Below, piece by piece: positions 10,398-19,199 of a stretch of DNA of 64,000 nucleotides. The first letter of the stretch is position 1. Each line of letters opens with the position of its first letter. The stretch spans positions 558,001 through 622,000 of the forward strand of contig JAPFFF010000044.1 in NCBI GenBank assembly GCA_039105265.1, in the 5' to 3' direction. The notes under the pieces were generated by a model that did not search any database, was not told the origin of the DNA, and saw only the letters and a program-made list of their open reading frames with translations. The DNA is from Tritrichomonas musculus (lineage: Eukaryota; Parabasalia; Tritrichomonadida; Tritrichomonadidae). Made by a program: the position numbers and the translations under genes.

Positions 10398-11162
10398 TTA
10401 AAGATGCATATTTTTAAAATATTCTTCAATAGCTTTGTGAAACTCTTCTAGACATGATTTGTTAATGATGATATCAGTACTGCCAACTCTAACATCATCA
10501 CCTTTGAACAATGCTCGTGCTAATCGTTTGATATCTTCATTAGGAGTCATCGCAATGGGTAGGTCATCAACATATATCCATCGCTTCTTCTCATCTTGAT
10601 AAATCTTACTGACTTGCCTCCATGAATGCTTGTTGCGACGAACGAGATGAAGCACTACAAAGTTCCTATTTTTAGGAAGTTCTTCAAGCCATATCATATA
10701 CCTGTAGCTATGTTTGTGGTCTTTAGGAACAGCTCTCGGGGTAAGGTCATTGATTTTGTTAACCATCTGCTCGCGTTGCTGAGAAGCTAGTGAATCCAAT
10801 AATTGCATGACATCCCATGCATATGATGGTGATGCCCACATTGCAATATGATTGACCAGCAATCGGTGAACATACATACCCTTCAAATCATTAGGTAAAT
10901 TGGGTCTATCTTCATACAATTTCTGGTCTGGTAGAATTCTACCAGACCCATTTTCGAGCAATTCCTGTGTTGATTTGTTATCAAACCAATGGCGAAGCTG
11001 TTTCTTGGAATTACATGCAGCAAGAATGCTTTGAGCTTGGTACATATCATCCTTAATGGAATGTATCAAACGAAGCTTCTCATTATACTGAATATATTCG
11101 TAGTCATCATTGATTGATTCAACAACGGCTAACATTGATGTGTTAGTACCTGTTGAGTTCAT
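10398..11162 (-). CDS. KilA-N domain protein
   Basis: The protein has 254 residues. Residues 20-130 contain a KilA-N domain: helix-rich start, W.DNKSTQELLE, then KGMYVHRLLVNHIAMWASP, the most conserved stretch of the family, and YAWDVMQLL. The C-terminal half (YRYMIWLEELPKNRN, FVVLHLVRRNKHSW) is like the C-terminal extensions of viral KilA-N proteins. KilA-N is a DNA-binding domain widespread in large DNA viruses, phages and Polinton-like elements. It is probably a DNA-binding regulator of the element. Confidence 0.8.
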   Translation of the reverse strand: MNSTGTNTSMLAVVESINDDYEYIQYNEKLRLIHSIKDDMYQAQSILAACNSKKQLRHWFDNKSTQELLENGSGRILPDQKLYEDRPNLPNDLKGMYVHRLLVNHIAMWASPSYAWDVMQLLDSLASQQREQMVNKINDLTPRAVPKDHKHSYRYMIWLEELPKNRNFVVLHLVRRNKHSWRQVSKIYQDEKKRWIYVDDLPIAMTPNEDIKRLARALFKGDDVRVGSTDIIINKSCLEEFHKAIEEYFKNMHL

Positions 11163-11247
11163 TTCTAAGTGGATAAAAAAATAAATTGATTTGAAAACTC
11201 GTCAGTTTATGAGTTCGCCTCCTACTACCTATAAACCATGTGATTTC

Positions 11248-11676
11248 TCAATAATGTATATTTTTGAACCTGATATTAGCCGGCTTATTATATATCAAAT
11301 TTGCCTTATCTCTCTCATTAGCCAATCCTTGAATCGCTGCCAGGTCTTGAGGTCTATTCAAATATGGTGGTAGCAATGGAGGAGGTTTCGTTGTCGCATT
11401 GTTCAAATAATGCATCCCATCAGTCATACTCACGGGAGGCTCATTTTGAGTAAGCGTCATATGCTCATCAGTTGGAGGTGGTCTAACTGGATTGTGTGGC
11501 ATATTTTTCGTAGGTGGTCGATTGATGTGAGGATTGAATGTGACCGCATAAGTATTATCATTTGAATATATACCATAATGATTATACTCAACATCTTCGT
11601 TGGTAGTGGTCGATTCATTATACATACATCCAGTTGTACCGATGGTTGTTGAATTCGGGTTTTTATACTTATTCAT
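11248..11676 (-). CDS. Proline-rich Polinton protein
   Basis: The protein has 142 residues, mostly disordered, with proline clusters (NRPPTKNMP, PVRPPPTDEH, KPPPLLPPYLNRP). The start is ATAAATG behind a T/A tract. It lies directly downstream of the major capsid gene on the same strand, which suggests a virion or assembly role. Proline-rich short motifs of this kind can act as late domains or scaffolds, but no specific motif is certain. Confidence 0.55.
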   Translation of the reverse strand: MNKYKNPNSTTIGTTGCMYNESTTTNEDVEYNHYGIYSNDNTYAVTFNPHINRPPTKNMPHNPVRPPPTDEHMTLTQNEPPVSMTDGMHYLNNATTKPPPLLPPYLNRPQDLAAIQGLANERDKANLIYNKPANIRFKNIHY

Positions 11677-11726
11677 TTATTATGCAAATAAACAAAAATA
11701 ATGTGTTGTATTGTTTGAAAATTTAC

Positions 11727-13304
11727 TCATGGTGTAGTTAAATCATAGTTACCAATACGAACCAATGGAGGCATACCATTTGGTTGAACTAATATACTAA
11801 TCGAGGCATCATATAATAAGCAGAAAAGTGGGTTGGCATCTACACTCTTCGCAAATGAACCTTCAGTCGCACTTTGAGTAATATTCATTTCAAAATTGAT
11901 AGGTGATAGCGAAGTGAGTCCCTGTTGATATGTATTATCAGTTTCTGTTGGGAGACCAATGAAAAACGATGACCTGTCGTCACTATAATAACCAGTCGTT
12001 GAGTTAAATGAATATGAATTGGTTAGCGATCTGACGACCTCTTTATTGAAACCACTCTGCTCACCATTCATGTTCATTGCATTCTGGCAATATTCCAAGA
12101 ATTCGGGGTACTCTTCAGTTGTACCAAATGGTCGCGAAGGTATGTTGCCATATCCACCCGCATTAATGTAGAATGATTTGAATAATGGATTCTTGAAAAC
12201 AGTTTTATCAGTATTACGCAACGGGAATAAACAAAATATACTATCAACAAATCTTGGAGTGATAGTACAGGTGGTCTTATCATTAGGTTGCTCGAGTTTA
12301 TTAGTTGTCGTGTATACAGATAATGTTTGTGTAGGAAATGTTAACGGGTGAGATGGATCACTATATCGTTGAACCAATGAGTTATAAACACTCTCACTAA
12401 TTCCAAAACATGGGATAATACTGAGGCAATCCTTGACCTCATACCATATAACATTACTTGTTCTATCAGCATTATTTAATGTATATAATCCATTAGCGGT
12501 TGTAGATGTCGCCCAACATCTTATTGGATTACCTATTTGCTTGAATTCTGTCGTGACGGGATGAAATGTATATTTTGAATACTTACCAGGATTATTGATC
12601 AAATTTTCATCAGGTCCACATGGACAATATACTAGTCCCGCGCATGAGAAATATAATCGCAGTTCTATTTTGCCTGCAAACGCTGGGAGATATTTAATGT
12701 TAGATATCGGCAAGAATCTTCTCAAATCTATCTTCAAATTAATCGTACCAGTAGCTTCGGTCCTATCTTTAGTCCAGTAAACTACGAAACCGCAGCGGCA
12801 CCCTTCATTCTGTCTCCATACATCTTTATGCCTAGTTTTCGAATAAATATCTGCCCTCTTCGTGGTTTCGTTGGAACAACAAGCTGTAAGAAATGATTCT
12901 TCACAGCCATAATTTTGTGTATATATGGTGATACCATTTGCTACAATTTCATACTTCTCAATAGCATCACGTGCATCTTTAAATCCATACCATATATTAT
13001 TGAAACTATAATCGCCAACATTTGCTGTATCTATCTTATCATCGATATTAACTTTAATCTCCATCGTTGCCTTAATGAATCCGTTGTATAAATCAGCCGT
13101 GTTGTGAGTATTTGGTGATATGATTACAGATGTATACGAGCCACTTTTGATTGGGGGCGATGGTCCATAACTCGTCTGTGGGTTGATCGAATATTGTTTA
13201 TTAGTATCACTCATCGCAATGCAATTATCGACGGTATCAAAATATGAGGCTATCTGGGTGCATGCATCCGCAGATGTTTGCATAATCACTTCATTGTTCA
13301 ACAT
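11727..13304 (-). CDS. mcp: Polinton major capsid protein (double jelly-roll)
   Basis: The protein has 525 residues, the normal size for Polinton major capsid proteins. It is rich in beta-strand patterns, with the conserved DLRRFLPISNIKYLPAFAG and KIELRLYF strand near residue 215, followed by CPCGPDENL. The double jelly-roll family forms the icosahedral shell in Polintons, adenoviruses and large DNA viruses. It is encoded next to other virion-type genes and not far from the packaging ATPase, as is usual. The frame is whole. Confidence 0.85.
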   Translation of the reverse strand: MLNNEVIMQTSADACTQIASYFDTVDNCIAMSDTNKQYSINPQTSYGPSPPIKSGSYTSVIISPNTHNTADLYNGFIKATMEIKVNIDDKIDTANVGDYSFNNIWYGFKDARDAIEKYEIVANGITIYTQNYGCEESFLTACCSNETTKRADIYSKTRHKDVWRQNEGCRCGFVVYWTKDRTEATGTINLKIDLRRFLPISNIKYLPAFAGKIELRLYFSCAGLVYCPCGPDENLINNPGKYSKYTFHPVTTEFKQIGNPIRCWATSTTANGLYTLNNADRTSNVIWYEVKDCLSIIPCFGISESVYNSLVQRYSDPSHPLTFPTQTLSVYTTTNKLEQPNDKTTCTITPRFVDSIFCLFPLRNTDKTVFKNPLFKSFYINAGGYGNIPSRPFGTTEEYPEFLEYCQNAMNMNGEQSGFNKEVVRSLTNSYSFNSTTGYYSDDRSSFFIGLPTETDNTYQQGLTSLSPINFEMNITQSATEGSFAKSVDANPLFCLLYDASISILVQPNGMPPLVRIGNYDLTTP

Positions 13305-13326
13305 TACTTTTTATATAATAAAAAAA

Positions 13327-14496
13327 TTACTTCTTTCGTCTTCTCGATTTCTTGGTTTCACTTTTCTCAGCAATATAAGCTTTCTTCTTTTTATTAACGT
13401 AATCAATATTATTACGTAACCTATTTATTTCATTTTGCAATTCTGTAGCGTATCGCTCATCATCTTTATATGGAGCATATGTCTTTTCCAACTCAATAAT
13501 CCTCTTCTCACTAAGTAATATTTCTTTATCAAATTGTTCCTCACGTGATAAATCTGCAGTAGGTACATTTAATAGTTTCTTCTCACGTCGTCGCTTTGAC
13601 CTCATCTCACGATTGGCTGCCTTTTGCTCATCTGATAACTTGGGTTTGGGTTTTCTAGCTCGCTTACGTTTATTTTTATCCTCCTCGACTAATTTGTTAA
13701 TCTCATTTTCCATCTGCTGTCTACGTTCACGTAGTTTCTCGAGCTTATTATAATATTTAGCTTCAAACTCATCATCACTCAATTCAACGAAATTCTTCTT
13801 GAGTTTAGCTATCTCAGCAGTATGTTGTTTAACAGCGTTCCTGGTCTCATTTAATTCATCCTCGGTTAACGCATCAGCATTATTATTCAAATCATATTCA
13901 TAATCTTTCAGTTCATACAATAACTGTCTCAATTTATTATCAACATATAAATAATCATCCATTTCTTCTTGCAATGCTTTGATTTCATTAATAACAGTTT
14001 TCAATTCAGGTTTATTATATTTATCGCTAAGCAATTTTAGTATATTATCCTCGTAATTATTTATATAGTGTATACATTCATCAACACCTGGTTCAGCTGC
14101 TGGATTCAATTTCGCCTTCTCCAATAATTTTGTATACTCATCCATATCTTGTTTGTATCCTTTAATCTTTGCGTCAATATCAGCTTTACTCAATTTGCGA
14201 TTAGATTTAGTAGGTTGTTTAATCTGTGCGTTAATATCAGCTTTACTCAATTTGCGATTAGATTTAGTAGGTTGTTTAATCGATGTATCTATTTGAATAG
14301 AATCCAATTTGTGTTTCTTGCAATAATCTAAATAATCATTAACGCGAACACCACGTTTGAATATATTTGTTTTCACGAGATGAGCACGCAATATATTTTT
14401 CAAATTTGGTAACAATATTTTATTTAATCCAGCGAACCCAGGGAGTTGAAGTATTTCTTTCTTAGTTAGTTGGGAAATAAGTTTATTTGAAGTCAT
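13327..14496 (-). CDS. Coiled-coil, basic Polinton protein with shared N-terminal module
   Basis: The protein has 389 residues. Residues 1-55 carry the module seen on pPolB (LTKKEILQLPGFAGLNK, then RGVRVNDYLDYCKKH). It is followed by a perfect tandem duplication of about 20 residues (IKQPTKSNRKLSKADI twice), long coiled coils, and a basic C-terminus (ETKKSRRRKK). The gene lies next to the capsid gene with a 22-bp gap. A scaffold, core or DNA-tethering role is plausible. The start has the TTAAATG context. Confidence 0.75.
   Translation of the reverse strand: MTSNKLISQLTKKEILQLPGFAGLNKILLPNLKNILRAHLVKTNIFKRGVRVNDYLDYCKKHKLDSIQIDTSIKQPTKSNRKLSKADINAQIKQPTKSNRKLSKADIDAKIKGYKQDMDEYTKLLEKAKLNPAAEPGVDECIHYINNYEDNILKLLSDKYNKPELKTVINEIKALQEEMDDYLYVDNKLRQLLYELKDYEYDLNNNADALTEDELNETRNAVKQHTAEIAKLKKNFVELSDDEFEAKYYNKLEKLRERRQQMENEINKLVEEDKNKRKRARKPKPKLSDEQKAANREMRSKRRREKKLLNVPTADLSREEQFDKEILLSEKRIIELEKTYAPYKDDERYATELQNEINRLRNNIDYVNKKKKAYIAEKSETKKSRRRKK
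14166..14287 (-). repeat. In-frame tandem duplication of about 60 bp in the coiled-coil gene
   Basis: Two nearly identical copies of a roughly 60-bp unit lie head to tail (each includes AGCTTTACTCAATTTGCGAT on the plus strand). They encode the duplicated IKQPTKSNRKLSKADI segment. The near identity means the duplication is recent. Confidence 0.8.
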
Positions 14497-14523
14497 TTAA
14501 TGAAATAAAAAATAATCACTTAA

Positions 14524-15138
14524 TTATATGACATCTGCAAATATTCGATTTCTTCTCACAGGATAGATTTGTTGAGGTTGCTCGATGGGCTCATTGGATG
14601 ATTCCATGGGTGGTTCTATCGGTTGAGTATTTGGATATTGTTTATATTCAGGTTCCGTGAATTCATAATTATATTGCATCCTCGGTCGCGATATTTGTTT
14701 TTGGACAACCTCCTTAATCATTCGTTTCTGTTCCTTTTTCTCACGTCTAATTTTGAATTCCTCACCGAGAAGTTTCAATTGATTCAATATCTCTAAATTA
14801 ATAGTTGGATCATATTCATAATTATTAGGGGGAGTTCTTGGAGGTGAACGTTTAGTTTTAGGTCTAACGAATGGTTTCGGGTCAGGGGTTGGCTCATCAT
14901 GTTCACATTCATCAACGGGGCCATCAGCATCGTTTTCAAGGGGGCTATCAGCTGGCTCGTCATCATCATCTTTCACAATTGGTTCAACGTGACGATTTGT
15001 ATGAGGTTCCTTGCGAGGTTTCACGATATATTTTCCCTCAGTTCTACACGGAAACACCTCCCATTCATCATCATCTCTCCCATTTAACCAGTTTTGAATA
15101 ACTTGCAATCTTTTACTTCCTCGAAGATTTTTAGCCAT
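14524..15138 (-). CDS. Polinton hypothetical protein, 204 residues, acidic and proline-rich
   Basis: It begins MAKNLRGSKRLQVIQNWLNG, followed by an acidic central segment (DDDDEPADSPLENDADGP) and a C-terminal helix then proline-rich tail (PNTQPIEPPMESSNEP). It lies among virion genes, between the coiled-coil protein and the amphipathic protein, all on the minus strand with gaps of 20-45 bp. No family recognised; a minor virion component is likely from context. The start context is ATAAATG. Confidence 0.6.
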   Translation of the reverse strand: MAKNLRGSKRLQVIQNWLNGRDDDEWEVFPCRTEGKYIVKPRKEPHTNRHVEPIVKDDDDEPADSPLENDADGPVDECEHDEPTPDPKPFVRPKTKRSPPRTPPNNYEYDPTINLEILNQLKLLGEEFKIRREKKEQKRMIKEVVQKQISRPRMQYNYEFTEPEYKQYPNTQPIEPPMESSNEPIEQPQQIYPVRRNRIFADVI

Positions 15139-15181
15139 TTATGGTAAAAATAAAAAGCATAGTTTCACCAACTTTCACCTA

Positions 15182-15601
15182 TTACTTACCCAAACGTTTT
15201 CCATATTTAGTCCTGATACGTTTAGGTTTAACGTTAGCCTGCACACTTGCCGGTTCTGTCGAATCCAATTGCTTATTATATTTAGTCTTGATATTATGAT
15301 TAGACTTACCTTGAGCAGCGTTATTAATATTCTCTAGAGCAGTCCTAACATTCCCCTTAGGAATATATTTAATAGCCGTATCTGTAATATTGGATATTTT
15401 CTCACGAGTCTTATCATTTAAAAATTTCTTGCCTAATCCTCGAGCAACCTTGCCAATGATACCACTATTTTTATTCACCTTGTTGACAGTTGAATTAAAT
15501 ATCTTCCCAGCCAGTCCACCGGTTGCGCTATTAGCCATATTCATTACCTGATTGCCCGCCAATCCAATACCATTTTTAATTATTTTTTTCAAGAATCCCA
15601 T
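15182..15601 (-). CDS. Amphipathic, glycine-rich virion-type protein
   Basis: The protein has 139 residues. It starts MGFLKKIIKNGIGLAGNQV, an amphipathic helix with MG at the N-terminus, then a Gly/Ala-rich segment and a basic C-terminus (KPKRIRTKYGKRLGK). This layout resembles membrane-active internal virion proteins such as adenoviral pVI, which is an inference from composition and not from sequence identity. It lies immediately beside the packaging ATPase gene. Confidence 0.6.
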   Translation of the reverse strand: MGFLKKIIKNGIGLAGNQVMNMANSATGGLAGKIFNSTVNKVNKNSGIIGKVARGLGKKFLNDKTREKISNITDTAIKYIPKGNVRTALENINNAAQGKSNHNIKTKYNKQLDSTEPASVQANVKPKRIRTKYGKRLGK

Positions 15602-15631
15602 TTACTTGTATTAAAAATATATATATCTGGT

Positions 15632-16498
15632 TTATGACTCAAAGTAATACTTGTCAGCTGTTATATTAAGAATCAATTTATCATGGGGTTCCCTGTGTTG
15701 TAGATACTGGTGGACCGCATCCTTAGTGTTTAAATTATTATTAGTTTGTTGCAGTAATGATGTGATATCCTCCTCACTATATCCACTGTAGCAGATTATA
15801 TCTGTAGCCATACGTTTAGCATTAATATGAACAAATCGAATCGTTTGAAACGCCATTATACAAGTGATATTATAATGCCTAGTTTTGGTCAATAATCTAA
15901 TGAATTCACTATTCCCATTCTTCAATAAATCACTTCCTGCACAATCATCTAGAATAATTAATGTATTGTATGGATATGATGATGTATTATATTGAACTAA
16001 TTTGTTGGCAATATATACAATTCTATCATCGATATCTTGTAATGAGTGTTTTTCAATCAGGCGTTCCATCTCCTCATTAGCATCTTTCATTTTGGATAAC
16101 ACATGTTTGACCAGAGCATAATATTTAACCTTCCTTTTGAGATGCTTACGTAAGATTGGCATCAACTCATCCTCCTTCACATATTGTATTGGAGTTTTAA
16201 TACTTTTATGTAAAGCTTCAGCTGTCTTATCCATCTTCCCACTCGTGGAACAAAATATTATCTTATTATAATACGGCTTCTTAAATAATTTTTCCGTGAT
16301 CATTATATGAGACCATATCCAATATGATTTACCAGCACCAGGCTTACCGATTAGGAAATATATTCCGTTGGTGCTAAATGGGTAGTCCGGTGATAGCGGT
16401 TTTATCAAAGCCATCTCTATATCTTTTTGATTTTTGCGCATAGCTTTTTGTATTTCTCTCTCAACATTTTTAATGACTGATTTAGTACTGGTTTTCAT
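15632..16498 (-). CDS. A32-like FtsK/HerA-type genome packaging ATPase
   Basis: The protein has 288 residues, the size expected for Polinton/poxvirus A32-type ATPases. Walker A is IGKPGAGKSYWIW near residue 51; Walker B is TLIILDDCAG near 180; KTRHYNITCIMAFQT follows as the sensor-like region. The enzyme pumps element DNA into the capsid. It is the next gene to the integrase, with a 15-bp gap, and reads in the same direction. The start is ATAAATG. Confidence 0.92.
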   Translation of the reverse strand: MKTSTKSVIKNVEREIQKAMRKNQKDIEMALIKPLSPDYPFSTNGIYFLIGKPGAGKSYWIWSHIMITEKLFKKPYYNKIIFCSTSGKMDKTAEALHKSIKTPIQYVKEDELMPILRKHLKRKVKYYALVKHVLSKMKDANEEMERLIEKHSLQDIDDRIVYIANKLVQYNTSSYPYNTLIILDDCAGSDLLKNGNSEFIRLLTKTRHYNITCIMAFQTIRFVHINAKRMATDIICYSGYSEEDITSLLQQTNNNLNTKDAVHQYLQHREPHDKLILNITADKYYFES

Positions 16499-16513
16499 TT
16501 ATATGGAATAAAA

Positions 16514-17596
16514 TTAGCTCCATTTTGTGATTGATTCGGGAACATTATTTTTGGTAGACCAATATTCGAGTTCAAGATTTGACAACTTGATTGGATGACC
16601 CTCCCTAAGATTTTTCGCTGGGATTGTATCGCGTTTACCACCTTCATACTCGACCCTATATTTATTTTTCTTAACATCATAACTAAAAATTTTATTTACA
16701 ATACCACGCTTGCCATTCTTCAATGAATTCGCTAACGGTATATTATTATTAGTTTTTATTAAGCGGTAACCCGGGAGCTTATCTATCGAATCATCCTTTG
16801 ACTTAATTATGAATTGGTTACCTGATTTCGAGTCAATAATATATGCCTCCTTGCTCACCCGATTTCTTATCTTTGAGAATGGTTCATCAGCTAATACAAT
16901 TCTAACCCTATCATTTGTTTTGAAATCATATGGGTTGATGCTTGATTTAGTATTGATGTATGTTAATTCATCATCTTTAGTTATATCATTAGGAGCTCTA
17001 TTATCTAATCCCCTATGAGGAGTATTGTTATACGCATCAATCAAATCATTCATTTCAGTTTCATCAATATATCTATTCTCACCAATAGCATCACGAATTG
17101 TTCGCATGAATCGATTAATGATACCTAGTACATTATGATTGTTGTCTTCAGTAGTGGTGTATATTATATTGTTCGATTTCATAAAACCAAGTACCTCGTT
17201 TGATAGATATGCAGCATCTTGGTCGCTAGTGATTGAATAAATATTGTGTACATCTTTCATGAAACATTGTAGCGCGTTGATAATAGATTTTGAACCCTTG
17301 CCTTGTAACGGATATGCATATGCCTTCCTCGTATTAATATTGATGAACATTAAATAATTGAGACCTCCCTTATGCTTTTCATTAATAAATGTATCCATCT
17401 GGTATCCGTGTAAATGTTTCGATACAATTGGCATATATTTAGCTTTGGGTACCTTAACATCATGGACAATATTTTTGTCTAGAAAATCGTTAGCATCTTT
17501 CGCCGTGAAACCATATCGTTTGGCTAACGGAACAAATTTAGATTTGCTCTTCCATGGATATTTTTTAAATAATTCATCAAGTGTATTATAACTCAT
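16514..17596 (-). CDS. int: Polinton rve-family integrase
   Basis: The protein has 360 residues. An N-terminal helical region is followed by the retroviral-like RNase H fold core: HGYQMDTF with the first catalytic Asp near residue 73, SITSDQDAAYLS with the second near 124, and NHNVLGIINRFMRTIRD, the family's usual third block. The C-terminal SH3/chromo-like part reads KIFSYDVKKNKYRVEYEGG. It inserts element DNA through the terminal inverted repeats. It is encoded near the right end of block 1. Confidence 0.9.
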   Translation of the reverse strand: MSYNTLDELFKKYPWKSKSKFVPLAKRYGFTAKDANDFLDKNIVHDVKVPKAKYMPIVSKHLHGYQMDTFINEKHKGGLNYLMFININTRKAYAYPLQGKGSKSIINALQCFMKDVHNIYSITSDQDAAYLSNEVLGFMKSNNIIYTTTEDNNHNVLGIINRFMRTIRDAIGENRYIDETEMNDLIDAYNNTPHRGLDNRAPNDITKDDELTYINTKSSINPYDFKTNDRVRIVLADEPFSKIRNRVSKEAYIIDSKSGNQFIIKSKDDSIDKLPGYRLIKTNNNIPLANSLKNGKRGIVNKIFSYDVKKNKYRVEYEGGKRDTIPAKNLREGHPIKLSNLELEYWSTKNNVPESITKWS

Positions 17597-17617
17597 TTGA
17601 TTTTAGATTAAACTAGC

Positions 17618-18577
17618 TTATGTATATAACATCTTATCAAATGGTAGGAATTGCATCTCTATACAAAATGATTCGTTATCCGGAATTTTGATAGGGGTAT
17701 TATATTCCCTACATGAATAAAACTCAATCCAAAATCTTTGGTCTGAGGAATTTAATTTATAATACTTTATTGGAACAAAATCAACATTAGAGTTACCAAT
17801 ATAATTATGTAATGATTGTTCAGCTATGGATGAATATACTTTGCATGAATGCCTATCCCAAACATTATCAAAAGTAAGAACATCATCAAACTGATTTAGA
17901 TACACATGCTTTTTATTCTGGTGTGGACCATCTCCAATATTAAATACTTCATCAAAATCCTGATTGGTTTTCTTTAATTTTAGAGCTATACCAAACTCAT
18001 CATCTTCATTTTCATTCCTAGGTGAAAATATTTTCTCATGGAAGCCATTTTTATCAAAATAACCATCTGATTGTATGTCTCTATCTACGACGTAATCATT
18101 TTGAACAAAATTAATTTTAGTGTTCTTCCATACATTAGATATATTCCATTTAATAGATTTATCAATAGCATCAAAAAATCCTCTAAAATCCCCTTCAGTA
18201 GATATCCAATCAACAACAACAAAATCCCTTATTTCAAGATTGTCTTTATATCCTTGCATGGATAGCATGTTAATAATTTTTGTATTTGTGTTAGCTCCCT
18301 CAACTTCATTAAATGATTGCTTTTTATATTTGGCAATTGTTATAGTAAATTCAAGCTTCCTCCTTTTAGATATCAGCCACATATTCCTAACACCAATAAT
18401 AGATTCCCCTCTATTAGCTGTACACCATTCAGGAGGGAAATTAAAATAGTATCTATTGAATTTGTCTTTATCTTGTTGACCATCTTCTAGAAAGAATGCC
18501 GATTCGATAGGAATTGGTACTTGCTCATCTGTGATATTATCAATGGTTGGATGTAGTGATTTAAACCTACTATACAT
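17618..18577 (-). CDS. Polinton protein of 319 residues, possible minor capsid component
   Basis: The protein starts MYSRFKSLHPTIDNITDEQV and is rich in beta-strand patterns (FNFPPEW, then IGVRNMWLISKRRKLEF). Its C-terminus ends FCIEMQFLPFDK. It is the outermost gene before the terminal repeat. The strand-rich pattern and position beside the integrase suggest a virion structural protein, but I recognise no family. Start context ATAAATG. Confidence 0.6.
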   Translation of the reverse strand: MYSRFKSLHPTIDNITDEQVPIPIESAFFLEDGQQDKDKFNRYYFNFPPEWCTANRGESIIGVRNMWLISKRRKLEFTITIAKYKKQSFNEVEGANTNTKIINMLSMQGYKDNLEIRDFVVVDWISTEGDFRGFFDAIDKSIKWNISNVWKNTKINFVQNDYVVDRDIQSDGYFDKNGFHEKIFSPRNENEDDEFGIALKLKKTNQDFDEVFNIGDGPHQNKKHVYLNQFDDVLTFDNVWDRHSCKVYSSIAEQSLHNYIGNSNVDFVPIKYYKLNSSDQRFWIEFYSCREYNTPIKIPDNESFCIEMQFLPFDKMLYT

Positions 18578-18603
18578 TTATGATTCAATTAAAGATTTAT
18601 TTT

Positions 18604-18895
18604 TGAGTAGGTATCGGGTGTACATGAAGTGGTTGCATGAGTAGATGTATGTGATGAGATATGGGAGATGATTGCATGAGTGGATGTGTGTGATGGTTGC
18701 ATGAGATGATTGCTGTAGGAGTATGCTAGATAGGTTGCTTGAGATGATTGCATGAGTAGATGTATGAGATGATTGCTTGAGATGGGTTGCTTGAGATGAT
18801 TGCATGAGATGATTGCATGAGATGGGTTGCTTGAGATGGGTTGCTTGAGTGGATGTATGAGATGATTGCTGTAGGAGTATGCTAGATGGGTTGGT
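18604..18895. repeat. Subterminal 13-14 bp tandem array
   Basis: Variants of GATGATTGCATGA and GATGGGTTGCTTGA follow one another for about 290 bp, with larger units (GATTGCTGTAGGAGTATGCT) occurring twice. It lies just inside the inverted-repeat arm of block 1. Nothing like it follows the mirrored arm of block 2. Confidence 0.85.
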
Positions 18896-18899
18896 ATTA

Positions 18900-18956
18900 A
18901 GTAGTTATACATAGTGAAGGGGGGATAGATAACTAGTATAAGCAAATGGGGCTCTC
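18900..18956 (+). repeat. Polinton terminal inverted repeat arm, right end of block 1
   Basis: The 57 bases AGTAGTTATACATAGTG... to ...GGGGCTCTC are an exact inverted copy of 19,106-19,162. The outer end reads GAGAGCCCC on the complementary strand, so an AG-initial terminus, usual for Mavericks, can be drawn here. Confidence 0.85.
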
Positions 18957-19105
18957 CGTGTAGGGTGGCTGGGTGGGGGTTGCTTGGGGCTGTTTGGAGA
19001 TATGGTTTATTATAGCGAGGGAGCTTTTCAAAGCGAGGGAGCTATAATATAAAACATCTCCAAAGTACCTCAAATTATCGTCTCTTCAGGAAGCTTTCAA
19101 AGCCA
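18957..19105. other. 149-bp spacer between head-to-head terminal repeats
   Basis: The spacer is itself palindromic in part: GGAGATATGGTTTATTATAGC near 18,995 pairs imperfectly with GCTATAATATAAAACATCTCC near 19,041. The word GCGAGGGAGCT occurs twice, and the right side (AAGCTTTCAAAGCCAGAGAGC) echoes GAGCTTTTCAAAGCGAGGGAGC in the centre. It therefore looks like extra, degenerate terminal sequence of the elements rather than ordinary host DNA. Confidence 0.6.
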
Positions 19106-19162
19106 GAGAGCCCCATTTGCTTATACTAGTTATCTATCCCCCCTTCACTATGTATAACTACT
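19106..19162 (-). repeat. Polinton terminal inverted repeat arm, left end of block 2
   Basis: Exact inverted copy of 18,900-18,956 over 57 bases. It is followed after about 40 bp by the 3' end of the block 2 polymerase gene. Confidence 0.85.
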
Positions 19163-19199
19163 AACCTGTTAACCCAAACCAAAAATAAGATGAAGATTT

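Larger units (their letters stand above)
1..18956. mobile_element. Polinton/Maverick element, block 1 (left part outside window)
   Basis: The hallmark set of a Polinton is present in one block: protein-primed family B DNA polymerase, rve integrase, A32-like packaging ATPase and a double-jelly-roll major capsid protein, with about fifteen further small genes, nearly all on the minus strand. The right end is a 57-bp inverted-repeat arm (18,900-18,956) preceded by a short-period tandem array. The left end lies before the window. Most frames are long and open, so the copy is fairly young. It is not whole: the polymerase is broken about once, a KilA-N duplicate is partial, and a 2.7-kb block is inserted. 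No Ulp1/adenain-type protease was recognised among its genes. Confidence 0.93.
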
